DNA of 64,000 bases from Pseudocercospora fijiensis CIRAD86 (Eukaryota; Ascomycota; Dothideomycetes; Mycosphaerellales; Mycosphaerellaceae). Location of the stretch: positions 3,846,080-3,910,079 of the forward strand of contig NW_006921537.1 in NCBI RefSeq assembly GCF_000340215.1, read 5' to 3'. Below the pieces are notes generated by a model. That model did not search any database and was not told where the DNA came from. It was given only the letters and a program-made list of their open reading frames with translations. The translations under genes and the position numbers were made by a program. How positions within the stretch are numbered: the stretch's first letter is position 1; the number at the start of each line of letters is the position of its first letter. Shown here in pieces: positions 1 to 12,294 of this stretch.

Positions 1-1970
1 ACTATCTATATTAAGGACAAATATAGTATAATACGCGCGGTAGCTTATATACTATCTCCTACTAATAATAGCGATATTGTCGCTACCTTCCTTCGTATAA
101 TAAGGTACTAGTATAGGTAGTTTCTAATTTATATACTAATAGACGACTCGGCTACTAAGCGACGAGCTATTCGAATAGCGTTTCCTACTACTAAATACCT
201 CCTTTACTACGTCTACGTCTAGCGTACTATTAACCGTTACTTTAGTACCAAAATCTACGCCGAGACGCGTCGCTATATTAAAGCTACAGTTATCTATCGT
301 TAGTCGCTCGAAGGCGCAAAAGAGTTACTATAAGCCGCTATTTCGAGCCTTCCTCGAAACGCCTACTACGAGAAGAACAAGCTATATTTAGAGGTAGAAA
401 TAAGCAAGGATATCGCGTTATAGGTAAACTACTTTCGTATATTTAATATACTACCGATTATCGAGCAAAATAAGGATACTAATATAAACGAGAGCTTCTA
501 CGCGTGCCTTAAATTAGACGAGAAGTCGCCTATAGCGGCGGACTATTTACTAGTTAGCGTTGTAAAATACTACGTATTCTAAGAAGTCGCTAATAAAGAC
601 CTCCGCTCTTTCCTTATCGAGCGCCGCTAGACTATTAATATATATTCTCTTACTCGTAGCAACAACGACGAGCTTAGAAAATACCTTCTATACCTACCGT
701 AGCCTATATAGCGTAAGGTTAGCGCTAAGATTAATCGCGCTAACGATTCTATAGTATTCTACGATCCTATCGCGCTTGCCGAGTACGACGCGTCCGGTAT
801 ACTAACTTACGACTATCGCTTCTTTAGGCAATAGCGCGTCCTTTGCTTCTACCTTTAGTTTTATTATATTTAGCTCTACCGTACTCTTATTAAAGAGCGC
901 TACTAGTATTACTAGATTAGTATATTTAAAGGGCGTAGACTCGAGATCTATAAGACTCTAATAAAGGCCGACAACCTTACTCTATAAGCCGATATAACCG
1001 CGATAGCGATAGCGACGGCGGCTATTATTAACGATAGCTATCGTCTCGAGATCCGTAAAATAATAAACGACTATTACGAGATAATCTTTAAATTAGAGCG
1101 TAAGTACGACGAAGAAGGCCTTAACGACGACGATATTAAGCGCGCTACTATAATACGAGACGCCGTCCGTATCTTCTATAAGGCTAGTAACGATATACGG
1201 CGCTAGTTTACTAAGTTGTTTATAAGCGCTTTTAATAAATAACGACCTAACCGTAAAGTTACGCTTTCTAAGAAGCTAGCGCTATCGTAGAAGCTACTCG
1301 CTAATAATATAATATCGTAATATTATTACCCTCTTAATCTACCGCCGGTAGACGCGATATAGAGTAAGAATAAGAGCTAGAAGCGTAAGAGGTCTAATAA
1401 AGAGGCAGAACTATTATATATACTATTAGGAATACTATATATAATAAATACGCGTATATTTAGTCCTAAGCCGCGGCTAGCGGTTCTAGTTAGTACTATC
1501 GCGTATTCCGCGCCGCTTACTACCGCGGTAGTAACTTATAGTCCTTATATGCCTCTACCGATACTACCGGCGCTAAATAGATAGTAAGACGCGCCTCCGA
1601 GCGCGATAATAGTCTATAGCGGTATATCTTATATACCGCCGCTCTCTAATATATATTAACGCTATTAAGATAGCTATAATTGCTAACTGTACCTCGAATT
1701 TTGCTATACCGCTATTTTACTAATAAACTTTAGCTTTATTTTTAGTAATATAATTAGTGTCTATTAGTAGAGATAGCGGGGTCGTTAAAATCTATTAAAA
1801 TAGTACGAAATCTATTAAATTGCGACCGTACGACCTCTTGCTATCGATAGTTAGTATACTAGCGGAAATCGTACTACTACGCCCCCCTTATACCGTCGAC
1901 CTAGTAATAGCGACGCGCGCCGAGGACGAGATTACGTTTTCTATAGTTACGCATACTACGGCGCGGACTT
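1..1970 (+). mobile_element. RIP-degraded Mutator-like (MULE) transposase remnant
   Basis: The stretch is extremely TpA-rich, with CpA and TpG almost absent while CpG survives, as expected from RIP. Reading the plus strand through frequent TAA/TAG stops gives a protein-like frame. Around 136-190 it contains I-D-D-S-A followed by an A-F-P block, resembling the DDSA...AFPG segment of fungal MULE/FAR1-type transposases, where the first catalytic Asp region leads into a C/H-rich segment. The frame continues recognisably to about 1450. The 5' part lies outside the window. Composition returns to normal near 1970. The MULE assignment rests on remembered family motifs; a RIP-damaged element of some kind is much surer than its family. 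Confidence 0.6.
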
Positions 1971-2493
1971 CTACATCTCACCGAGTCCGTTGCGGAAGGC
2001 CGACGGTATGTGGGCCTGCACCGTGCATGCGGTATTATATTCGGTCCCGTTATATTCAGGTCCGCAAAGGGATGCCACTTTTGCTTACTAAAAAGACTCC
2101 CTCCCAACGCGCACCCGCCAATCAGGCTGCAAACCCGGTTTCCCATTCTTGTGCAGAGAAGCGCCATGATCTTCTGTCGATCGATGTCAAGAAACAAAAC
2201 TTCCATACATCGCATGGGAACGCGGAAAGACTTGGACCAGAGGATAGTGTTGCACGTCCAGCTTATATTAGGAAATTTGTCGTCCAAGGACCAGCATTCA
2301 GCCAGGCATCTGGACTGTGGGAATTGGTTTAATTCATCTGGGAGATACCATTAGTCAGGAGATAAAGGCGGACCGAGACAGGCTCTGCTTGCTGGCTGCT
2401 CGTAGATGTTAAAGACCAAGATGGCTCATAGTGCTATGCCAGTAAGAAATGCCAGTCAGCGACAATGAATACTTGGCATTCATCTAGTTGTAC
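1971..2493. other. Gene-free spacer after the MULE remnant
   Basis: Base composition becomes normal here, without the TpA bias to the left. Overlapping ORFs on both strands show no recognisable domain. It holds the 3' flank of the minus-strand hydrolase remnant. I see no RNA gene or repeat. Confidence 0.5.
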
Positions 2494-3360
2494 TTATTTT
2501 AGTAGTGAACGCAAGCAATCTTCAAGATCTGCGCAGCAGCCAAGCAATATACCCGAGTGAGTATCCTCCCTCCATTTCTTGCCCAGGACCGTATCAGGGA
2601 ACAAGAACCAGAAGCAGTGCGGAGCGCCTTCATACACGCTCAGCTTCGTTTCCACGCCCCGTTGCCGCAGCAAGTCGTGGTAAATAATACCATCATCTCG
2701 GATCATATCCGCACCACAAGTCTGCACATAAGTCCGCGGCCAATCGACATGCTTCTGAGGGTCCAGAGCAGCACGATAGTCAGCAGTAGTCCAGTCCGCA
2801 GCAGGACAGTCGGAAAACGCCTTTGCGCTTTTGGCGCTCAGCATTGGCGAGTTCTTGCAGAGGTCATCATAGCGAGAGCGGTAGACGTGCTTGTATTCTG
2901 GCGGGAGGTTGTCAGGATTGAAGTAGGAGCCAGCACTCAAGAGAGCTCCGGTAAGAGGTGGCTGTAACTTCTCATTACGAGCTCGTAGCTGCAATGCTGC
3001 TGCAACGACACCACCAGCACTCTCGCCACCAATCGCAAAGCCCAATGCAGGATCACCACCGAAGATGGAAGCTTTTCCAGCAATGTGTTTGAGAGCATAC
3101 CATGAGTCGTTGATGCCGACGGGATACTTGTGCTCCGGAGCAAGACGATACTGCGGCGCCACCACAACACATCTCTCCCTCAACGCGATCTCGCGGTTCA
3201 TTGCTGCGTTTGTAAATTACCATGCGCAATTTCGGTCCGTCGTTGGTCTGGAAGGCATCGAAGTGGCCATTCTGCTCAGAGTGAGGCCTGAGTGTGCTTC
3301 TTGAAATCTGCGCAATGTGCCTGCCAAGGCACACCGTGTCCGCTCCCACCAGATCGGGAT
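2494..3360 (-). pseudogene. Alpha/beta hydrolase (HSL/arylacetamide-deacetylase type), oxyanion segment missing
   Basis: The minus-strand frame from 3201 to 2494 encodes the C-terminal two thirds of a hormone-sensitive-lipase-type esterase: APQYRLAPEH, the nucleophile elbow GESAGG, an Asp in GADMIRDDG and a His in GAPHCFWF, so Ser-Asp-His are all present. Upstream (about 3360-3207) another frame gives a plausible N-terminal piece ending MVIYKRS. The roughly 30-40 residues that should lie between them, with the HGGG oxyanion-hole motif, are absent, and the gap is too short for an intron. I therefore read it as a deleted, probably inactive copy. It diverges from the decarboxylase gene and may once have hydrolysed an aromatic ester in the same pathway, which is inference. 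A misassembly could look the same. Confidence 0.5.
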
Positions 3361-4855
<1,495 letters not shown>

Positions 4856-5212
4856 ATTGATTGGATAGATGTGCTAATTAGAGCGGCCTCTTCTGATACA
4901 ACATGTTTTTCTGCTTCTACGATTTTCCATATGCGCTATCTACCTCAAGCGATATGATGCACGGGAAATGTGAGTCGATTCCGAGAGCCACGGCGAGACT
5001 TTTGAGGTTCGCGTACATGATGTCTGGGTCCGTTGGTTTTGACAGGAATAGCATCACATGCAAGCACAGGAACATACTTCATCCTACCATCCCAACCTGA
5101 AAAAATAGACAACAGAAATCCTGTCAAAAAAAGCACCACACCATAATTTCAAAGACAGATACACACATCTCATCAAATTTCAATCTACCAAGCCCCCACA
5201 TCCCCATCACAC
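4856..5212. other. Convergent 3' spacer
   Basis: The decarboxylase (plus) and catechol dioxygenase (minus) converge here. The stretch should hold both 3' UTRs and polyadenylation signals. No coding signal was seen. Confidence 0.5.
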
Positions 5213-6244
5213 TCACTCCCTCGCCACCAAAGCAACATCATACTTCAACTCCCACTCAGCCTCGGGATCCCCCTTCCTAGGTTCAAATTTCACCACCAGC
5301 GCATCCTTCACCGCAAACACAGAATCATCTTCCAAATACTTGGATTCCGAATCGAAAATCTGAGTCGTGATGGGTTTGTAGCCGTCGCGGGTGACGATGT
5401 AATGGATGTGGGCGGGTCGATAGGGATGGCGGTCCATGAGTTGGAGGAGTTTTCCCGCTGGGCCATCGAAGGGGACCTGGAAGAAAGTAAGTATAGTTGT
5501 TAGATTGGATTGAAGTGAGGAAGGGAAAGGAAGGGAAAGAGGGAGGGGATAGTGGGTTGGTTGGGTGCTTACTGGATACGGTGTAGGTCTCAAACAATAC
5601 AGCGCATATTGCCCCTGTTCATTCGTTTCGAATCTCCCTCGTAGATTGAAGTCCACTTGGTTATCGTCTTGTTGTTCGTACAGCCCGTTGGTCGAAGCTT
5701 GCCAGATATCTACGATCGCGTTCGCGAGGGGTTTTCCGGTTTTGGCGTCTGTTACCGTTCCGTGGACGTAGGCGACTTGGCCATCGGAAGGAGTGTTGAA
5801 AGTGATTGTACTTCCGAAGGCTCGGAGGGGGGCGTTTTCTCTGTAGAATGGGCCGAGGATTGCTGAGGCTGTGGCTGAGTTTCCGGCTAAGGCTGCTTTT
5901 CGCACGGTTATGTCGTCGACGAGGCTTGTGGGGTTAGTTTTTTTTGGATATTTTGTGTTGGGGAGGAGAACTTACGATTCGAGGCCGATTACGTCGCAGA
6001 GGAGTTGGCCTTCGTTTCTCTTGTTGTTGCTCATCTGTCCGGCCCAGTTGATGAGCTGGACACCTGCCATCCATTCATCGATGGTGAGATCCACTTCTCG
6101 GGCGAAGTCGTGGACATGACGGATTAGGGCGGACATGACCTCTCGAAGCCTGCCGTCCGTCTTTGGGCCCATGGAATTGATGATGTTCTCGGTCCATTGC
6201 TTGTCTAGACCGGTCTCCGGTGCGTTTCCATTCGCTTCAGCCAT
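5213..6244 (-). CDS. Catechol 1,2-dioxygenase (intradiol ring cleavage)
   Basis: Three exons, 6244-5976, 5924-5573 and 5476-5213, give 294 aa. Introns of 51 and 96 nt have GTAAGT and GTAAGC donors, and the first has an ACTAAC branch point. Both joins restore family sequence (GLES/LVDD and YP/VPFDG). The enzyme opens catechol between the hydroxyls to cis,cis-muconate using non-haem Fe(III). The iron ligands are visible: Tyr172 (GLYEQQ), Tyr206 (PTPYPVP), His230 and His232 (RPAHIH). The N-terminal helical dimerisation domain (about 15-100) is present. The open frame continues 20 codons upstream only to a GTG, so the ATG at 6244 is chosen. It lies next to the decarboxylase and diverges from the FAD monooxygenase. 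Hydroxyquinol dioxygenase is the main alternative. Confidence 0.92.
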
Positions 6245-6819
6245 ACTGAGTGAGACTTCTTCAAAGTATTCAGAATTTTCGCCGGAAGAAAGGTCGTCTG
6301 TCACAGCGGAGGAAGAGATCCAATGTCAGGAAACTCGCAATCTATAGAGCAATAGGAATACAAGCATAAGCAGTCCCGAAACATTCACCCGCACAGTTTG
6401 GCAAATCCTGGAACCGACGACCCCTCATCAGCGGCTGCGAAAGTGAAATCTTGTCGGAACGTCGGATCGGCTATCAGCGGTCCGTCGAGTACACCTCCGG
6501 TCTGGTTGGTACGCAGTGGTGGTGTTCTGAGTGCATCCAGGGAGCTCGGCCCGGTACCTGTGTTTCCTTGGTCCACGGCAGCAGTCCAACGATCGCTTCT
6601 TGCTCACATAGGCAACTTCATACATGATAGACAAAAGGAATATAGGATATCGAGATGACCGTAAGTTGAGCAGCTTCATCATTACATCGCATCTTCAAGA
6701 ATATTTCTGTCATCATTGTCATTGCCATCGTACGGGCAGATCTCTATATAAGAAAGAGACATTCACTTACTTCCCTGGACGTCATCGATCACACACAACT
6801 TGATTGACCTTTCATCAAT
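6245..6819. promoter_or_regulatory. Divergent promoter of the dioxygenase / monooxygenase pair
   Basis: This 575-bp spacer separates two divergently transcribed catabolic genes. A TATA-like TATATAAG lies at 6745-6752, about 70 bp before the monooxygenase ATG. CGG triplets, the half-site of Zn2Cys6 regulators, occur at 6455, 6463, 6468 and 6478, with CCG at 6482 and 6497. A Zn2Cys6 gene lies about 2 kb away, so shared control is plausible; that is inference from position and motif. Confidence 0.5.
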
Positions 6820-8274
6820 ATGCAGCCGGGAACGAACTGGAAACCGCTCGACATTGCGGTCATTGGTGGAGGCATTGGAGGCTTGGCAGTCTCGATTGCT
6901 TTGAGGAGAGACGGGCACAAAGTCACAATTTACGAGCGAGCAGATTTCGCCGGCGAAGTTGGAGCATCGATTTCCTGCGCCGCAAACGGTGTCAAGTGGC
7001 TTCGAGAATGGGATGTCGATATCTCAAAGGGTGATGGCGTCTACCTCCGAAAATTGATCAATCGAGACTGGGCGACTGGTGAGCCGGTGTCTGTGTATGA
7101 TCTTGGAGATTATGAGGAGAAATGGGGGCACCCGTAAGTCATTGATTGAATCGATGTGACCAAGGTGTGGGTCAATGCTTATCGGTTACAGGTATTACAT
7201 GTTCCATCGTCAAGATATGCATAAGATGTTGATGGATACTGCGATGCAAGAGGAAGGCAAAGGAACCCCTGTCAAGCTTGTGGTGAACCACAAGGTATGA
7301 ATGAGCCTTCGATTGATCTGACGACCTCACAGCAGCGTACTGACTTCAACCCATAGTGCCAGGACATCAACACCGAGACTGGAGAGGTCACATTCCACAA
7401 CGGAACACAAGCCAAGCACGACGTAATCATCGGCGCAGACGGCATAGGCTCTCAAGTCCGCAAGCTCATCGGCATCCAAGTCGAAAAGCGGCCTGCCGAC
7501 TCAAGCTGTCTGCACGCCAACGTCGACACCGCCGAAGCCGTCAAACGCGGCTACGTCGACTACTCCCAAAACTCCGCCATCGAATACTGGGGCGGCCACC
7601 ACAGCTGGAACAAAATCGTCCTCTCCCCCTGCAACGGCGGCTCCCTGCTCTCCTACTACTGCTTCTTCCCGCGAGAAAAAGGCGACTACTCGGAACAAAA
7701 ATGGGACGCGGACGCGTCCGTCTCCGAACTCCTCGCTCCATACCCCGACCTCGACCCCAACGGCGTCCACAAACACCTGGAAATCGGAAAAGAAATCCGG
7801 CCCTGGCGCCTCTGGGTCCACGAGCCTTACTCCCACTGGCAAAAAGGCGTAGCCTGCATCATGGGCGACGCCGCACACCCCATGATGCCCGACCAAAGCC
7901 AAGGCGCCTGCATGGCCCTCGAAGACTCCGCCGCATTAGGCCTCGTCTTTTCCCAAGAATTCTACCCCGGCTCCATTCCCTCCGCTTTGCAACTCTACGA
8001 GAACGTCCGACATTGGAGAGCTTCCCGCGTCCAAGCGGCTTCGGCGCGCGCGCGAGAGAATATTCACGAACGAATCGGTTTTACGGATAATACGGACAAT
8101 CCGCTGTATAAGGTTCAGGATGAGAGGAATAAGTTGACGATTCAGGAGATGAATTCTTATGATATGAGGGAGGATGTGAAGAGTAAGTGGCCTGGCGGGT
8201 GGCCGGAGGCGAGGAGTCCGGTGAGGATGGTTAATGGGCTTGATGCTGTGAATGGGGTGAATGGTGTTCATTGA
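6820..8274 (+). CDS. FAD-dependent monooxygenase, salicylate hydroxylase type
   Basis: Exons 6820-7133, 7192-7294 and 7357-8274 give 444 aa, typical for class A flavoprotein monooxygenases. Introns are 58 and 62 nt with GTAAGT and GTATGA donors, and both joins keep frame. The Rossmann motif GGGIGG is at residues 16-21, followed by the acidic end of the second strand (IYER). GADGIGS and the second FAD motif GDAAHPMMPDQSQGA follow in order. Salicylate hydroxylases use NAD(P)H and O2 to turn salicylate into catechol; fungal relatives instead make 2,3- or 2,5-dihydroxybenzoate. The flanking decarboxylase and dioxygenase make a salicylate or 2,3-dihydroxybenzoate route likely. Other aromatic substrates cannot be excluded from sequence. 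Cytosolic; no signal peptide. Confidence 0.88.
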
Positions 8275-8774
8275 AGAAATAATTTCGAGCCACGGGAGCC
8301 TTGTCATCTTGTCGGGAAATATAGCGTCGAGCGTTGCGGCCAGAACTTCTCGGAACTAGCGTTCAGTAGACATGCCTAATTCATTCAATGTTTATCGCCA
8401 TCGGCTCGGGACTACAGCTACCGATATGCGGGGTTCGACGTAGCGTGAGGAAGTCAGAAGTCAAGCTGATGACTGAGCGAGATATGAATCAGCCTCGGAT
8501 AGTTCCAGAGGACAAGCTTGGCAAGGGTGTCGAGCTTGGCAGGCAATGGAGGTGTCGGACCGTGCACCTGCTCATCTCCACCGCGAGTCCGCGACACACC
8601 GCCGCCAGCCTCGTCGACGACCGGCTGCTCGCTACCCCATACCGCCGCGCGAGGCTCCATATATACGCTTACAGCCCCATAGCCGAATCCTCCGCCTCCG
8701 CTCCGGATACCACCCTCCGCCACACAGCTCCAGCGGGGCGGGACGGGCGAAGGTCTGGGCAGGTATGGGCTGAT
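8275..8774. promoter_or_regulatory. Upstream region of the Zn2Cys6 regulator
   Basis: A TATA-like CATATATACG lies near 8659-8668, about 110 bp before the proposed ATG at 8775. GC-rich overlapping ORFs on both strands encode Arg/Pro-rich low-information sequence and are treated as non-coding. The 3' UTR of the monooxygenase is also here. Confidence 0.4.
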
Positions 8775-11197
8775 ATGCCGCGCCCAAAGGTAGGTTGGTT
8801 TGGTGGGCTGGTCTCCAATGACCCTTGAATTCACGAGCCAACCGCTGCAAGGTCAAGCCCCAAGACAGACAACGCTCAGCCAAAGCATGTCTTCCGTGCA
8901 AGGCGTCCAAGATCAGGTGTGTCCCCAAGAAGAGGCTGGATGATTGCACCTCGCCTCGCAACTAACGAATGTGGAAGATGCGATGCCGCAAGCCCGTGTG
9001 GACCATGTCTGAAGCGTGAGCGCACCAGCGCCTGCGTCTACCTGGACTCTTCACGTAAGCGGCAGAAGACCTCCTCCGTTCCAACTCCGAGCCTGGAAGA
9101 CACTTCACCGCAGTATGACCCTAGATTACTGGAGCTGAATCACGCCCACGACACCGGGCCCAATCTGTCCTCTGCGGACGCTGCCGATCATGGCTCCATG
9201 CAAGGCGCTCCTCCAGCAGATCGACCACAGGCTGGGCGGGGCACTGCAACTGGAAGCACGACGCGTTCTGCCACTCCGGAGCCGGGCAAGACCTCGCGTC
9301 AGACCCAGAGTCGGCTTCTGCTGAGCTCCAAGGGCGAGAAGCTCTACGTGGGAGAGAATGCCTCCCTCAGCTTCTTACAGTTTGTCCGCAGGATACTCAA
9401 GAAGTATATGGGACCTTCAGCCTTCACCGAAACCCGATTCAAGGAGAACATGCTGGAGATTGAGATGCAACGAGATGAGAGTCCAGCGATGGTCGACATG
9501 TCGAGAGGAGACACGAATGCTTTGGTGCAGCTCTATCGAGAAGCATCGAGCGGCATCCTGGACTTATTCACAGTGGCCGAAGCACATGCATTTCTACATC
9601 GACACAATGCTCTAAGCCCCAGCAACATGATTGACGACAACGACAAGCGGACCAAAGCCGAACACGCGTCTTTGAGCATGATGCTTGCCATCGGTCACCA
9701 ATGTAGAGGGCCAAACCCGTTCGATGCACAAAATGCCACCAGACATTTCACCTGCGCCCAGAAGTGGGCGTTCGAAGACTTTCTCTGCGATCCGACCCTA
9801 GACCTGGTCCGTGTCTTCCTTCTCATGGCATACTACATGCTGGGTGCATGTCATCGTAATGCCGCCTTTATGTACCTCGGTATTGCGACCAAAGCTGCTT
9901 GTGCACTGGGGCTGCATCGCAAGGACCAGCATAGGGGCCTGACCACACAAGAATGTCTGGTGCGATGGCGGACGTGGAAGAGCCTTCTGATCCTGGACAC
10001 CATTGTCTCCTCCATATTAGGCAGACCTGGTGGGCTACCATCTCGACGGCCGGATGATTCGACGTACGAAGGCGACGAAGATATAGGAGACCTGGATAGG
10101 CCACGATGGCTCGCTTCACGAGCAGTCTTCGGTGTTTGCTCCCACATCATCGAGCTCGAGCAGCAACTCGGCAATGGAGTGATTTCAGATGCCGCGACAG
10201 CAGAATCATTCCTGCAACGGCTACGTACCTGGAATGACTCTGTGCCTTCCGAGCTACGACATTTTGCTGCTGTCAAGGACGTCACCCTTGGTCCAGCCGA
10301 GAGGGAACAGTTTATCGGCTCTGTGCACGTGGCATGCTCTTACTACTTCACCATCATACTCGTCACCAGACCTTTCTTGATCTCACACCTGCTCTCCCAG
10401 ATCCGAAGACGCAGACCACCAAGCTTGGACAAACCCAATCAAACCTCCGCTGTCTCGGACCTTGCTCAGGCCTGCCTTGATAGCGCAGTATACATGGCCA
10501 AAACAGGCTACATGGGCATCAGCTCTGCCATACTGTCGAACAACATGTGTCTTCTCAAGTAAGTCGGCCAAAGATTCCGCTGAAAGTCCGATCTGACCTT
10601 TGATCACAGAGCATGGATGTTCGCAGCAGGCCTTCTCTTGGGCTTTGCGATGTTCGCGCAGACAGAACCAGTCCCAGAGGTTGATACTGCTTTTGCAAAC
10701 TCCATTGCCGTTCTGGAACGTCTTGCTCAAGTATCGCCGCAAGCTCGCCACTACTACGACATCCTATCCACCTTTTCCGACGCCATCCATAGTCGCCGCG
10801 AACAACTCGGCCGAGAGAAGCGCCAGAAATCGAGCCAATACGTCTCTCAGATCTTCACAGCCGACTTCCAAGATCCAGATTCGACACTCCAGGCACCTTA
10901 CACAACTCCAAGCTCTGGCGACGGACCGGCTAACATAGATGCCAATTCCGGTGGCGCCACGGATCTCGATGGTATGGTCGGCTTCGACTTTGATGCTAGC
11001 AGTTTGGGCACGGTTCATGATGGCCTTGGGAACTTCCCTTCACATTCAGAGGATCTCGGCAATGATTTTCTGTTGTCGGATAATCTGTAAGTTCCCTCAC
11101 TCAGATCCTTCGAGGCAGGCAAATTGCTGATTTTCTTGATAGGTATATTGATTGGGAAAGTTTGTGGCCAATGGATGGGTTGACTTCGATGACGTGA
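8775..11197 (+). CDS. Zn2Cys6 fungal transcription factor, probable cluster regulator
   Basis: Five exons, 8775-8789, 8852-8916, 8978-10558, 10610-11086 and 11143-11197, give 730 aa. The DNA-binding motif is split by the second intron: Cys18, Cys21 and Cys28, then Cys34, Cys37 and Cys46, with exact C-X2-C-X6-C-X5-C-X2-C-X8-C spacing. A short Ser/Pro-rich linker follows, then a fungal-specific regulatory domain (about residues 150-550) with the usual helical RWRTWKSLL-type segment. The tail is acidic and Ser/Asp-rich, suiting an activation domain. The 15-nt first exon is the least certain part. It uses a GTAGGT donor, keeps frame and adds the basic residues usual before the finger. The gene lies between the monooxygenase and the MFS transporter, so control of this cluster is the likely but unproven role. 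Confidence 0.85.
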
Positions 11198-12294
11198 AAG
11201 AACATCTTAGCGTTGCTGAGCATTCCTATAAGGTCTAATCGACATTGCTCGAGATCGATCATTCCGTCGCACAGACCCTGGAGTCGTTCCTCGCAGGAGT
11301 GGTGCTGATAGCTTGGGTCCTTTCGACATGGTCAGGACACTCGGATTGCAATCTCGAGGCGCGACGGATGATGATACTGGAAATTCGGCCGCAGCGTACC
11401 CGAGATCCGTCGTGTCTGCGAAAGACATGGTTCATGTCAGCAGCAGCACGCCGAGCATGCTTGGCTCGTTCATCGCCATCGCCACAAGCTGAGCACGACA
11501 GGACGGTCAACCCACTTGATGCATTCGCGCCGTGCCCTAACCATCATCTACAAGAGAGCTGTGAGATATGTATGTAAGCTATGCAAAACGTGCGTGCAAT
11601 TACATGACATCTCGCAGCACGGCGTGCGTTCGAGCATAGTTACGCACACCGCGGCACGAGTCGGAATTGCATAAAGAAGAGTCTCAATACGTAAACGACG
11701 CTACCCAGGAAGCCATTTTTCGCCGTTGTTGCCTGACGAGATCACAGTCGCGAAACACATCCACTTTCACACGACAATCACTGCAGCCAAATATTCCCAC
11801 ACAGCCTCCCCTTCCTGCTACTACATACGAGTCATACAAGCGTACTACCCATCTTCACACAACGCATTGTATGATTCGAGAAGTCTCACCGAAGCTACAA
11901 CATCTACATCTCAACCGAATGAGTCCGCACGATAAGGCGCAGGTAGGGCCCAGAGAATTGGTTGGCGTATGCAAAACGGCGAAGTTAATGCTGACCACCC
12001 ATGTGGAAAGCGATGGGGAAGTCGTGTCGTGCTAAGTGTCGTACAGAACAAGCCAATCTTCGGTTGTGTCCCGAATGGCTGCATGCTATAGTACCTCCCC
12101 GTCGGGGCTTCTTCAGGATCCGTTTTCCGGGGTGGAACAGCAGCTATAGCTGAGAAATGTAGGTTTTGCGATATAAGGCTTCTGATTTTAGTTTTGGGAT
12201 GTGAAGAGTTGTGCGTGAAAGAGGGAAGTTAAAAAATTATTTTTTTTTACGACAATACACCTAGCATCTTCTTCTTCTTCAGTGAATCAACACC
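11198..12294. other. Gene-free spacer between regulator and transporter
   Basis: About 1.1 kb without a convincing coding frame. It contains the 3' UTR of the regulator and the promoter of the transporter. A CTT repeat lies just before the transporter ATG (about 12265-12279) and a T-run near 12239-12248. No RNA gene was recognised. Confidence 0.4.

Noticed and set aside
6245..6304. Upstream extension of the catechol dioxygenase to a GTG
   Set aside because: Fungal nuclear genes start at ATG. The ATG at 6244 gives the normal family N-terminus and no in-frame upstream exon fits.
6385..6576. 63-codon minus-strand ORF in the divergent promoter
   Set aside because: I tested it as an upstream exon of the dioxygenase. 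The GTGAAT donor leaves the wrong phase, and no family is seen.
7356..8090. 244-codon plus-strand ORF rich in Arg/Pro
   Set aside because: It is a frame-shifted reading of monooxygenase exon 3, with composition typical of an out-of-frame GC-rich exon.
8388..8834. Overlapping ORFs on both strands before the regulator
   Set aside because: Arg/Pro-rich low-information sequence overlapping a TATA-like site. A first exon at 8546-8762 also keeps frame, but gives an unlikely N-terminus compared with the ATG at 8775.
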